A DNA stretch of 64,000 nt from Blasia pusilla (Eukaryota > Marchantiophyta > Marchantiopsida > Blasiales): contig CM114274.1 of assembly GCA_050084515.1 (NCBI GenBank), positions 26,474,001-26,538,000 on the forward strand, in the 5' to 3' direction. Shown here in pieces: positions 19,112-29,310 of the stretch. Both the position numbers and the translations under genes were made by a program. The notes below the pieces were generated by a model. The model ran no database searches. It saw only the letters and a list, made by a program, of their open reading frames with translations, and had not been told where the DNA came from. The stretch's first letter is position 1. Each line of letters starts with the position of its first letter.

Positions 19112-21652
19112 GGACACGATATTTGTTGAAATATTCTTTGCATTTTTCGTCTTCTTGATTGGTTATTCTAGATATCTTTACAAGGTGGAGCAATGATGAA
19201 TATTGCCTATTTCCGAACAAATATTGGCCACCACAAAATTTTCCAAGATTCAATCAAAGATTCCTACAAATTGGATCCCTTCACACATGAACTAGGCATC
19301 CCTATGGCCAAGTGTCAAAATATCAAGAGAAAGTGTGAAACGGAAAGGGTACGTAAAATTCTAAACATGAAGAGACAAGAAATGCACTATATATATACAC
19401 CTCCATTCAACTTACAAGGAAACTTATATAAAAGTTCCCTTTTCTCATCATATTTGGTTAGGCCGGTGACCAACTAATCCATCTTCTTGTTAAAGAAACG
19501 TTCCAATTCCAAGGAGAAGGTCTCTAAATGGAGTCTTGAAACACCATTAAATATATTTCTATCTTTAATGGTGAAGAGAGTTGAAGCACCATTAAAGATA
19601 TTTCTATCCCGCCCTTACATCGTTCTATACTTGGATCACTTATCATCTACAGTTACAAAAAGGCATCCTCTTTCTAACTTTCCATCTGTACTCTTAAACC
19701 GATGAGCACTCCCTGGAAATGGGAAGCTTCCTGAAAGAGGAAACAGCAACATGAACCAGTCGACCTCAATTCGATAAGAACATCGGTACCAGAGGAACTG
19801 ATGAATGGCGTCAAAGAGTTATGCCTCATCGCCATAATTGGGACGCCAAACTGCTCGACTCTTTGTGAGCTTAAGGTAGCAATATTTTATGGAGGATAGA
19901 TGATTATCACCAGTGAAACAACATTGTTGATGAGGTGCCTCGCCGCTCATTGGTTTGGTTGGATGATTGGTTTCTCAGGAGAGTAGGTTGTGAGACGGAG
20001 TTACAGTATCTTGAATTGTCTTGAATTTTCTTCCACATCGGAGGTAATTTGTTGAAATAGAAAGTTTTGCTCTAAAAAGTTTGTCTCGACATACGGTGGC
20101 AGCCGCGAATGTAGATTTAGGTGAAAGAGCTAGTTATTCTTGAATTGAAACACGTCCGGCCTTGCTTCTTTCCTCACCCGGGAGAAGGGTAAGTTTAAAA
20201 ATCTCATAAGATCAGTCTTCTGAGATATTCATCCTCACTTTTGTGGTTTTGGGCAGTGAACATGGGCATATCAAGCGTCGAAAGAGTTTCTCAACGAACA
20301 TGTTCAAGGCTTCAAACTCATAATAGTAGATGTGCAGAGAATGTGATTCAGTCTGGCATTGCTGTGGGATTTTCCGTTGCTGATACGTGGTTAATTCCTT
20401 ACCCGTTCTCTACTCTCATAAGATTCATTTCAAGCGCATATTCCAAGGTGACGCGCAAGTGTGAGAGACTATCGAGCGGATTAGTAACATATTTTGAGCA
20501 TTCAATTGCAACGTTCTGTTCTGGACTGGCAATGAATTTCGCTAACTACTTTCCGAGAGAATTTCGCCAAAAACTTCACCATTCTGCCTGACATTATTCC
20601 ATGAGAATTTTTTAAACCGGTGAGATGGAGGCAAATAACGTCTGCATTTCCGATCTATTGTACAAGGAACGACGACAGTCCCGTTCAAAGCTCCGCTTGT
20701 ATCAGAAAAGGCATCCACTCTACCGCCAATGACTCGACATTCTACTACGCTTTTTCAGCCCCACGAGGATCGCTTCTCCAGCCCCACGAGAATCGCTTCT
20801 CTCCACTTTATCTTCCGGCCTTGAGCTGCTTTCATGGCGCTATATCAGCTGAGGAGAACTTTACGATGCTTGTAATTGTGGCACTTCCACCTAAAAAATG
20901 ATAAACGGGCCGTTGTACTTATGTGATATCTCCTCCCTTAGAAAGAACGGGCAGGAGGACAAGCTTACGATTCGTGGTGGCTAAGAGCCACGGCAACGAC
21001 CATTTCCGAATTCAGAACGTAGCGTGTTGATATCAATCCATCCCACTTGCTTGAGAGCCGCATTAGCCTCAAGCGAAAGAAGCGTGGGTAAGTAGCATAA
21101 AGAAATAAAGTCCAAAATATGAAGGTTTCGACAGTTTCCCTCTCGAGTCTGGACACACGAGACAGCATTCAGCGCATTGCCAAGGGAGAGTACGTTTAGA
21201 ATTCAGAGGCGGATTCTAAAAGTCCCCAAGAGCATCGTGAAACTACAAAATACTGCAACCAGAAGCTGGAAAATCAAACGTACGAGGTAGACTACATATG
21301 AAAATCGTTGAGTTGCGATTCATTTCCCACTCACAAGACTTCAGTACGGAATTCAACCTGTGGCCTGGGTATACCTAATGTTGCAACATCCACTCTGATG
21401 GGCGGCTGGTTGCTTCATTCTCAGGCCCTGAATTCTGATGGGTCGGCCCTCTCGACCTGCTCGAACTTTGAGCGAACAACCTGAATCCATGCAAGCTCAG
21501 ACAATAAATCCTCAGTCGAGTGAATACGAGAGGTGGACATCACCTTTTTATGTTACATATAGGGCCGACTACAATATGGACAATCTAGACTGCAGTACTT
21601 AATAGTGGAAGTACCAAACATTTCAACCCATCCACCCGCAACTTGAATTGAA
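19112..21652. other. 3' flank of the MADS gene; no gene recognised
   Basis: Contains a small hairpin at about 19543-19574 (CACCATTAAA...TTTAATGGTG), with its first arm and following block repeated at 19591, and a 22-bp tandem echo GCCCCACGAGGATCGCTTCT / GCCCCACGAGAATCGCTTCT at about 20759-20800. The part nearest 21652 should hold the MADS 3' untranslated region. Its last ~110 bases are also present in the pseudogene copy at 14500-14612. Confidence 0.45.
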
Positions 21653-21889
21653 TCACTTGAACATATGCAGAGCAGCTCCACTTGAAGGTTGATGGGTAAC
21701 AGGGTACCCTAATTGTAGAGATGGTTGAGATGTGGGCTGAGGATCTCGTAGATTAGGCTGAAGAGGGTACACGGTAGGCACTGATTGTGTTGCAGCCGAT
21801 TCGGACCTGGCGTTGGGACTTTGCAGGTTGGAACCTAGGCCTGGCAAGCCTCTTGCTGCTGCGTCTGCTATTCCCTTTGCGTCTACAAG
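21653..21889 (-). CDS. MADS gene exon 7 (C region and stop)
   Basis: 237 bp, acceptor CCTGCATGCAG. Starts [19 protein letters not shown] and ends ALHMFK with TGA at 21655-21653. An unbroken final exon of this length is normal for the family. Confidence 0.92.
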   Translation of the reverse strand, partial: LVDAKGIADAAARGLPGLGSNLQSPNARSESAATQSVPTVYPLQPNLRDPQPTSQPSLQLGYPVTHQPSSGAALHMFK

Positions 21890-24800
21890 CTGCATGCAGG
21901 CAAAAGATGAATCGCATAAGGTAGTGGAAAGGCTTACGACATACTCAGCATAAGAGATGACCACGGACAGATATTCCTGTGACAGATTCGGCTACTCTCG
22001 TCCGAGTATCGTCGCTTCGTAATGGAAGAAAAATTAACGAGTTCGACACGTCTACATCTTCTCGAGTATTGAGGAAGTGGGAATCTCTGTCACACAAGCT
22101 ATCTGAAAGTTTCGTCAGCGCACCTTCCTTCGGAGCTCCTCATTTTCTTCATGCAATTTGCGTTCCTGAAGAGAACAGATGCAGCGGTCAGTCCACACGA
22201 TTGCAGACTTGTAGCCTCGTCTAACTCGAGACTTGGGATATGAAGAGATGTGAAGAGGTAGCATAGAACCACTACGGTTGTAGACTGCAGGTCGTTTGTG
22301 AGAACTGCGCACTCGAGGTTGATGTTTGAACGACAAATGCCGGTTCTCAACAGAACTAAGTTCTGGTTGGGCGAAGAACGCAATTGGGTTTACAGATCCA
22401 GTTACGCATCGGTATGCAAAACCCTTAGGTTGGGAGGAAGTTCTTGCAGGGCACAAGGCTGTGAGACGAAGGCCGAATATAATGTGAAAGAAAGCATGTA
22501 CTTTGAGGAGCAATCACAAACGTCGTATCTCCATAACGAAACGAACTGGCAGCTACTGAGAACCTTCGTTGAGATGGTGATTGTAGAATCCTATGGGAAA
22601 ATTTTTTCTTACAGCTTGACGACTCATTACCAGCACAGGAAATGAAAATCTCAACTGCGAACTTACAGATACCTTACGCCGCAGTTCCTCTATCTCATCG
22701 AGAAGAAGTTGGCTCTGAAACAGATAACACAGGAAAGATCAGAAGAGGGCCGCAACAGAGTCGGACCAATCTCCTGGTCTCTCAATTGTCAACTTCAAAT
22801 CGCTTTCGAGCGGAATTGTCAAGGAGAAAACCAGAAACCTTGCACTGACCCAAGAACATTGAGCAAACATGATGACTATTCGAGACCTAATCCGACTTCC
22901 AACTTAGGAAGCCCGGGTGTAATCTTTCTGTTTATCAATAAATTTAATCCCCGGTAGTCTTCAAATCTATGGAGTCTTGCTCAAATGAACGAATTTATGC
23001 GACGTCGGATCACCGAATTCTATCACGATTGGACCTAGCGGAGTGAGATAGACGTACAGACAACTCTACTGGCCGAGATAAATTGCGAGAAGAGAGTATG
23101 CACACGATCCTCGTTACAGGTTCTGAAGATACTATACCTTTCTTTGACGAACTCGGCTCACTCCCACATCAAGTTGCTGCTCTAACTGGAGCAGGTCTGG
23201 CACACTGAGCACGGTAAGATCTTCACCCAGCATGTGCCTACACATACCAACGACCATCTTCAGTTCCTCATCATAGAGAAATAGATAAAATCAAACGTAG
23301 AAAAGAGGAGCCATCGACGTAGGACAGAGCGCAACTCATCAGTCAACGACCCTTCGTCGGTACAGCACGCTTACAATACGCTACAAGTGCGAACCAACAG
23401 ACAGCCCCAGCAAGTCGAGGGAGAGGATCCTGACCGATCACCTGGTCTGTATTTGGCAGTAAGAGCTACGATTGCTAAGAGTAACCCCCCACGACATGGA
23501 AACACAATAACAAATTTCGCTATTACCTCTGAGTGTGCTGAGAGTGTTCCAACTGCTGTCTCAGCTTCATCACTTCCCTACTCATGTACTGCACAAAAAA
23601 CCAGGACCATAAGCGTCTTGGACTGTCAAGGCCGATTGCGAGAAAACCGTACAAAAGTCCACGGCTTAGAAAGAGTTTAGAACCATACGACGTTTAGTCC
23701 TCCACCGATCCATCCTAGCGACTGGTCCAGGGTACACACAGGATAATTTCGTCTTCTGGAATGACATATATCCGACACACCGCTAGATCATCTCACTTAA
23801 ACTTCTAGGTGCAGACGTATCAACGCCATCGACAGTACTCTATGAGTTATAAGTGGTGGGCTAGAAGCAAACTTATTTCATCAGCTGATTGAAGCGATCT
23901 CCATCCCAATAGGAAGCGTCGATCCTAAAAGACTAAGATGAAAAACACGGAAAACAACGCTTGGGTATTGAGAACATCGATGAGGCGTCCAGCTGTCTTC
24001 CATGTGGAATCAGGATGAGATGTATTCACGTAAGTTCCATCGCGGATTGCACTACTGTTATTGTACACCAAAATTTAGCTTATTGATCACATAGAGCTTC
24101 GGGAGTAGAAATCATACATCGCTATTATCACCCATCCTCCCTGCCTGAATTCCATCTGGATTCTTGCTGTACCTTTCGAGGATCTCCTTCATTCTAAGAA
24201 GCCACAAGTCCAAGATTCGAAACAGATTAGTAACAAATGCGTAGTTTAGGAACACCAGATTTATGATAATTTCCATCAGCACACTGTATTTCGAATCAAA
24301 CTCTCATATGGACACTATCCCACCAAAACCGGATGTATTCACAGCCAGCGCACCAAAATCAACAAGCACTGGATGCAGCCTTCAGCATCATTCCCAGGCT
24401 TCCAGTTTGTACATTCAAGTACTCACTCAAACAGCCCGGCCAGGTGTGAGGAACACTTCTTGAGGAGGAATCCGACGGTTGGAAGTAGAAATTCACTTTC
24501 GCCATGTTCGTGTGCACGAGGAAACTAGAAAGCATGCTCACGGCACTGGAACTAATGAAGAGCTGGGTCACAAGGATCATACTGAAGTCTCAGATCACGG
24601 AGCATCCCCGTAGTCTAAAGAGGATTCAACATCAACGCGACATGTGAGGAACTCCTGTAACTCTGAATAGCTGGAAAACAGGACCCGTGGATTTGCTTCA
24701 TCAGCGGTAGACTATCGGCAGCAAATGTGAGTACTTTTGGACTGAGATAGCCATAAATGAGCCATGGATGAGCTCCTCACTCCCGTTTTGAAGCTCTCCG

Positions 24801-27505
24801 TTTAGGATAGCTACCAGTGGGAAGACGCATCATCTACATGCTCCCACCCACATTCCGATCGGGCTGACTTGCTAACGTCAGTCGTCGAAATTGCGGAAGA
24901 GACGAGTACTAATCATTCCATAGCCTGGACAGCATAGCGTGGTTGAAGACACTACTGCGAGACTTCGGGTAGACCTTCTCGTCCGGATCTCCAAAAGACG
25001 CAATACGCTTTCTTTCACGTATTCTTAGGACACACTACATGTCACTAACCTAGAAAGTAATCACGTCTTGTTCTCCAAAATCTGAGTGGCACAAAAGCTC
25101 CGCAGCCCCAAAGCAAGCTGGATGCCATATCTATACGCTGAGTTACATCCGTTAACTTCGTGGCCATGCCGAGCAGTACGAAACCGGGGTTCACATACGA
25201 ACTTTCCGTGCGAGCCAGTTCTACTGGACCTCAGAAGACCGCCAAATTGATGAAACAACCACAAGCAGGTGTAAGGCTTCAAGCCAGCAACAGAGCGGTG
25301 AAATCGTATTCCCGAGGCCAGCATTCCTAAGCTATCGTGTCGGTTACTGTTCACGATACTTTCCAGATCACTCATGATACATTTTCAGCTCGATAGTGCT
25401 CCTGGAAGACCTTCTGAGCACTGCACTCAGTCCACAGAGTCCACTGCGGTAGGTCTACGTGTGGACTAAACCGCAGCCCAATGACGCAAGTAGGGCTCCG
25501 CTCACGAATTGAGAAAGTGAGGCAGCCCCACTTGTAAGTTCGCCCCGAAAGTCCCGGGGAGCCTGTGAAGGCTGTGAAGTCTCGGGAAAACGTGCGCACT
25601 AATCCTGCATAAAATTCTCCTCAAGACCTCTACAGTGTCTCAAAGTCCCCAAGAAAGCCCGGAGTTCGAAAGTCGTGCTACGTCACGCGCAGTGACCGAT
25701 GCGGAACCTGGAAGATCTAGAAGTTTTCTTGGAACCCTCAATCTTCTCGCGTCTGCTTACCCGTGTCTGGTGTTCGTGAGTGTTAAACAGGCATTCGAAG
25801 CGGTCGATGCAAAGCTAACGGATCAAGAGCAGGTTTTTCTCGAAATCCGTTTCCACCTGCCAGGGAACAAAAAGAGGGTGCTGCAACCGAAGTCTCTGGA
25901 GTCATTAGGGATAAGTGGCATCATCTTGCCAAGCGTCGTGTAGAGAAAGGGACATAGTGTTCATGGTGAGGAAGAGGCTCAAAATCCAGAACGACTTCAG
26001 ACAGGTGATGTACACACGTGGGTACTCAGTGACAAGCAGAAGCGGTCATCTGCTTCTTGATGTTGATCCAATCTAGGGGTCAATCAGGTGAGTATCGTCA
26101 AATGAACTTCACAAATGATACTTGCAATTTCATCGAGAATTGACGGTTGAGAACACCGATCACCGAGAAGAATTGTTTCGGTGAACTCTACCCTCGAGGG
26201 TTCTCCACACAGATCAAGAGTGGCCCGATACCTGGCTTGCAGGATCCAGTTCCTTCTGTCGGCCGGATTCCTCAGCGAAGAGCCGACCTCCGGGCGGGGG
26301 ATTCCTTCCACTAGCCCAGATGTGACCTCCTCAAACATAGCTTCCACCACGGACTTCGCTGCGGTGATACAATCGCAATCGGGAAACATCCAGAAGTCTG
26401 CAGTCTTCCAACTCTGGATCATGAAGTCAAGGACATCGCGACAGTCCACACGGTACTAGTACTGACTCCGGTCCAACCTTTTCCTCGAACATTAAGGCAG
26501 GTTCTCCAAGTCTTCAATGATCATGTAGGGATTCTCTGAAAGAAATCAATCCTTTTCAAGAGCCTCTAAAGCTCTTGAGTGTCAACTGTCTACAAGATAA
26601 CCCGAACTTCGGTCCAGGAATGGAGATAACACAGTTATCCCGATGAGGATAAACTTGAGAATTCCCAAAGGAAGAACGACACCGGAACCAGGCTGACCAC
26701 TGCACTCCCTTCCAGCGGGCGAGTCGTGGGTATCCCAAAATATAACCCCAAACTTCAATGGTCACAGATCTTCGTAGTTGCTCACTGTCAGGTGAAACCT
26801 TACGCGGGTTTGAGATGTCAAGCCACACCAGTGCCCTAAGCTTGAATCCAACAAAAACGACGATTGCCGGATTACCATGGCGAGTGACAGCACCTGTCCT
26901 CGACCCATGAGTCGGAGAGTAAGCTCTTGCCCACCCTTTCGGAACAGCGAGATCGCCGAGGCAGTAGATTACACGTGCGGGAAACCCACAGTCCATCGGA
27001 TTCGACAAGCAAAGACAGTGCTCACAAATCCCTCCTTGCATACTGCAGCATTCAGATTAGTCATTGCATGGTTCATACCTTCAGATACTCCGCAATTGAA
27101 CTCTCTCTCTCCCTCTCCCTCTCCCTCCCCACCCATGGCCCTATCACCTTCCCGGAACCAAGGTTAAGTTTAATCACTTCACCTATCATGTGATGCAACA
27201 TTTGAATCGCCCGCATTCGTGACACACCCACAATCAGCATAAAGCACGCGACCAGAGCGGGTTGGTAAGCCAACTCTGAACTCACATTTACGCAGAAGAG
27301 GAGAGAGTTGAAAAACATACCCTCCATTGCTTGAAAATTCAAACAGCTTTCCGGTGCTTGAGAATATAATGACTGCTATTTCCGCATCGCAAAGCACTGA
27401 GAGCTCGTGGGCTTTCTTCATCAGACCACCCCGCCGTTTGGAAAACGTGACCTGCCTGCTAGTAGGATTTTCTATTTTCTTAATTTCTATTTTTCCGCGC
27501 CCCAT
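21653..27505 (-). CDS. MIKC-type MADS-box transcription factor, seven exons, 247 aa
   Basis: Nuclear DNA-binding regulator that binds CArG boxes as a dimer. I assembled exons from splice signals and reading phase: 27505-27321, 24193-24118, 23588-23527, 23237-23138, 22714-22673, 22165-22124, 21889-21653 (185, 76, 62, 100, 42, 42, 237 bp). The 62/100/42/42 pattern is the hallmark of plant MIKC genes. The MADS domain is residues 1-60 ([38 protein letters not shown]), the I region about 61-90, the keratin-like K domain about 90-169, and the C region 170-247 is Gln/Pro/Ser-rich with PSLQLGY near its end. All phases join and no stop interrupts. Intron 1 is 3127 bp, as often in MIKC genes. No close gene partner is seen. 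Regulation cannot be read with confidence; I found no perfect CArG box nearby. I judge it MIKC-classic rather than MIKC* from the short I region and exon pattern. Confidence 0.95.
22124..22165 (-). CDS. MADS gene exon 6 (K domain end)
   Basis: 42 bp, acceptor TTCTCTTCAG, donor AAG|GTGCGC. It encodes [14 protein letters not shown] in phase 0. The pseudogene copy at 15025-15066 keeps the length but has a stop. Confidence 0.95.
22673..22714 (-). CDS. MADS gene exon 5 (K domain)
   Basis: 42 bp, acceptor TCTGTTTCAG, donor AAG|GTATCT. It encodes [14 protein letters not shown] in phase 0. Confidence 0.95.
23138..23237 (-). CDS. MADS gene exon 4 (K domain core)
   Basis: Exactly 100 bp, acceptor ATGTGTAG, donor AAAG|GTATAG. 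It encodes [20 protein letters not shown] followed by [13 protein letters not shown], the most recognisable K-box segment. Confidence 0.97.
23527..23588 (-). CDS. MADS gene exon 3 (K domain, first part)
   Basis: 62 bp, acceptor TTTTTTGTGCAG, donor AGAG|GTAATA. It encodes [19 protein letters not shown], an amphipathic helix, and ends in phase 2. Confidence 0.95.
24118..24193 (-). CDS. MADS gene exon 2 (I region)
   Basis: 76 bp, acceptor TTCTTAG, text [14 protein letters not shown], the usual start of the I region. I chose donor GAT|GTATGA because it restores phase 0 for exon 3. An earlier donor, ATGG|GTGATA, would break the frame. Confidence 0.88.
27103..27134 (+). repeat. CT/CCCTCT microsatellite in MADS intron 1
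   Basis: Pure pyrimidine run of CTCTCC-type units near the 5' end of intron 1, read as GA on the coding strand. GA-rich tracts near plant starts can be regulatory; no direct evidence here. Confidence 0.8.
27321..27505 (-). CDS. MADS gene exon 1 (MADS domain)
   Basis: Starts ATGGGGCGC at 27505 and ends GGAGG before GTATGT (27320-27315), phase 2. An in-frame ATG lies 51 bases upstream at 27556 with no stop between, which would add 17 residues ([10 protein letters not shown]...). I chose 27505 because MGRG is the standard start of this family. Confidence 0.95.
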
Positions 27506-28800
27506 TGAATCCTCTCCAATTCGCAGCGTCGTCTTTCCCCCTGGGTGAGTGCTCACTCTCCTTTACTATCGCGCTCGAGACGCCTTTCCCTCCTCCGCTT
27601 CTCCGATTAGGCAGATCGTGAAGCCACTCGCTGACGGGGAGTGCCGAGAACCTGATATCCGTAACTCGAGCTCGTCAACGTGAAAGAACTTTAACACAGT
27701 CAAAGAGCTCGCACTATCTAATCACACTGACACTTGAAAGACAAACAAAGATTCAATCTCTCGCTGGCAACACAAGACGATTAATGTCGAACGCCTCCAT
27801 GCTCCATATCTACAAGTCCCTCATGGTGTTCACCATCCGACATCTTACAGCGACTCCTCTAACGATTGTGAACCGTATCTGTGTGAATTGGACTCGGGAT
27901 TCTTCGGAAAACCAAAGAGAGGAGGGACCTGTCCTTCGCAGATTCTGACATTCAACTTCAGCACAACACTCAATTTTTGATCCAGAAAATTAACCAAGCA
28001 AAAGTTGGACCTGAGGAATCCTCCAGATCGAGTTGCGCGGACAGATGAATGAGCTGTGAGATGTGGGGAGATCCTAGGCGAACGGCATCCTTAGTCCGCG
28101 GAGGCCCACAAGAAATGGGCGCGACTAGTGATGTAGCGGCGCAGTTCTAGATAGTGATCGAACCCAGAGAGGAGGCACTAAGGCCAGCAAGTCAAAGGAT
28201 AGACGAGCGACCTGCGCAGGGCGTAGAACATCACGAGACTCGAAAGACGGTGAATTTCAAATAGGAATTTGGTGGCACTGCGCACCGTCACATGTTCTGA
28301 ATCATCCAGTGAGCGAGGTGCAAAGCTTGGGCATTCGAACAACGGTTGCGTGACCGCCTCCACTCAGACCGCGCTCCCTCGCCTCTGCCGAGACAGTGAT
28401 CTGTCAAAGGATCGAGCTTGGTATAAGTGGAGGCAATGGAGTGATGGCAGGACGCCCAGGGGAGAAAAAGCTAGAGACAAGGATGACGACGGAATGGGAA
28501 GGATAGCCGAAAGGGTCTGTAGGAAAATGGGAAAGTGAGGCGTGGGTGAGGAGACGCAACAAAGGCTCTCTCACGCAGAAGGATCTGTCCGGCCCTGTCT
28601 CCCTTCCCTTCCCGCGCGTCAGTGTCGGGCAGCGTCCGGGCAGCCCAGTTCCCAAGGCACCACCGCCACGTCACCGGAATGAGGGTCGTAGGCCTGCGGC
28701 TTTGGTTTAAGGCCGGCTGCCTTTCTTTCTTTGGTTTTCTTGGGAAAAAAAAATCGGACGATCCTTGAGCGGAGGACAAGAGTCCCAAGACAAGGTTAGC
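27506..28800 (-). promoter_or_regulatory. MADS gene 5' untranslated and promoter region
   Basis: The region upstream of the start on the minus strand. It contains no recognisable competing gene, although long shadow frames occur (for example 28471-28848). I could not place a TATA box or a transcription start with confidence, so the extent is nominal. Confidence 0.4.
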
Positions 28801-28818
28801 ATGGAATAGAATGGAATG

Positions 28819-28849
28819 GGTGATGCAGCCTGGGCCGGGCTGCATCACC
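28819..28849. repeat. perfect 12-bp GC-rich hairpin
   Basis: GGTGATGCAGCC (28819-28830) and GGCTGCATCACC (28838-28849) pair exactly around TGGGCCG. It sits about 1.3 kb upstream of the MADS start, at the edge of a GC-rich segment. Confidence 0.88.
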
Positions 28850-29310
28850 GGGTCTAGCCAAAATCGGCAGGCGGCCGGGCATCCTCATCGGGATATAGAC
28901 GAGCAGGGTAAAACCTTGTGGTTACACACTCCGAACGTGGAAAAGGTGGGAGGAAGACGACAACGGCTCCGGCCGGTCCCAGCCCTCCGCTTGCCTTTAA
29001 CAGGCTTCTCGCTAAATTTAACTCTACGCCCGCCAAGTTCATGGACCGACAGCGTGTCCCAACCCACTCTGAGCTACAAGGGCACGGCCCTGCCGCTTTG
29101 GCAGCCGCGGTGGAGGATTTCGGGTACCCCGGGGTCACCCCCCGGACGCCGGGAGTCAACAATATGTGTGCGTCCTGGTTGATTGAGACCAGCCGGGGGA
29201 ACCTTGTGAAAGTGGAGACCCGGCGACGGGTCGGGGGAGGGCAGAGAGCACCGATGGGTATGCGTCCGCAGAAGCGGAGCCCGGGCAACGTGACACACGG
29301 TTAGACTTAA
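28850..29310. other. GC-rich segment with long open frames on both strands
   Basis: 28918-29304 (plus, 128 codons) and 29288-28854 (minus, 144 codons) are both open, as is common in CpG-rich DNA. The plus frame contains KFMDRQRVPTHSELQGHG, the minus frame LRFCGRIPIGALCPPPTRRR; neither resembles a family I know. It could be a CpG island or an exon of an unrecognised gene. Confidence 0.35.

Noticed and set aside
21979-22224. Plus-strand 81-codon frame and its 89-codon counterpart at 14856-15125
   Set aside because: Both are antisense shadows over intron 6 and exon 6 of the MADS gene and its duplicate; their similarity reflects the duplication.
28471-28848. 125-codon minus-strand frame upstream of the MADS gene
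   Set aside because: Arg/Pro-rich, overlapped by other frames, spans the hairpin and lacks any recognisable feature; treated as promoter-region shadow.
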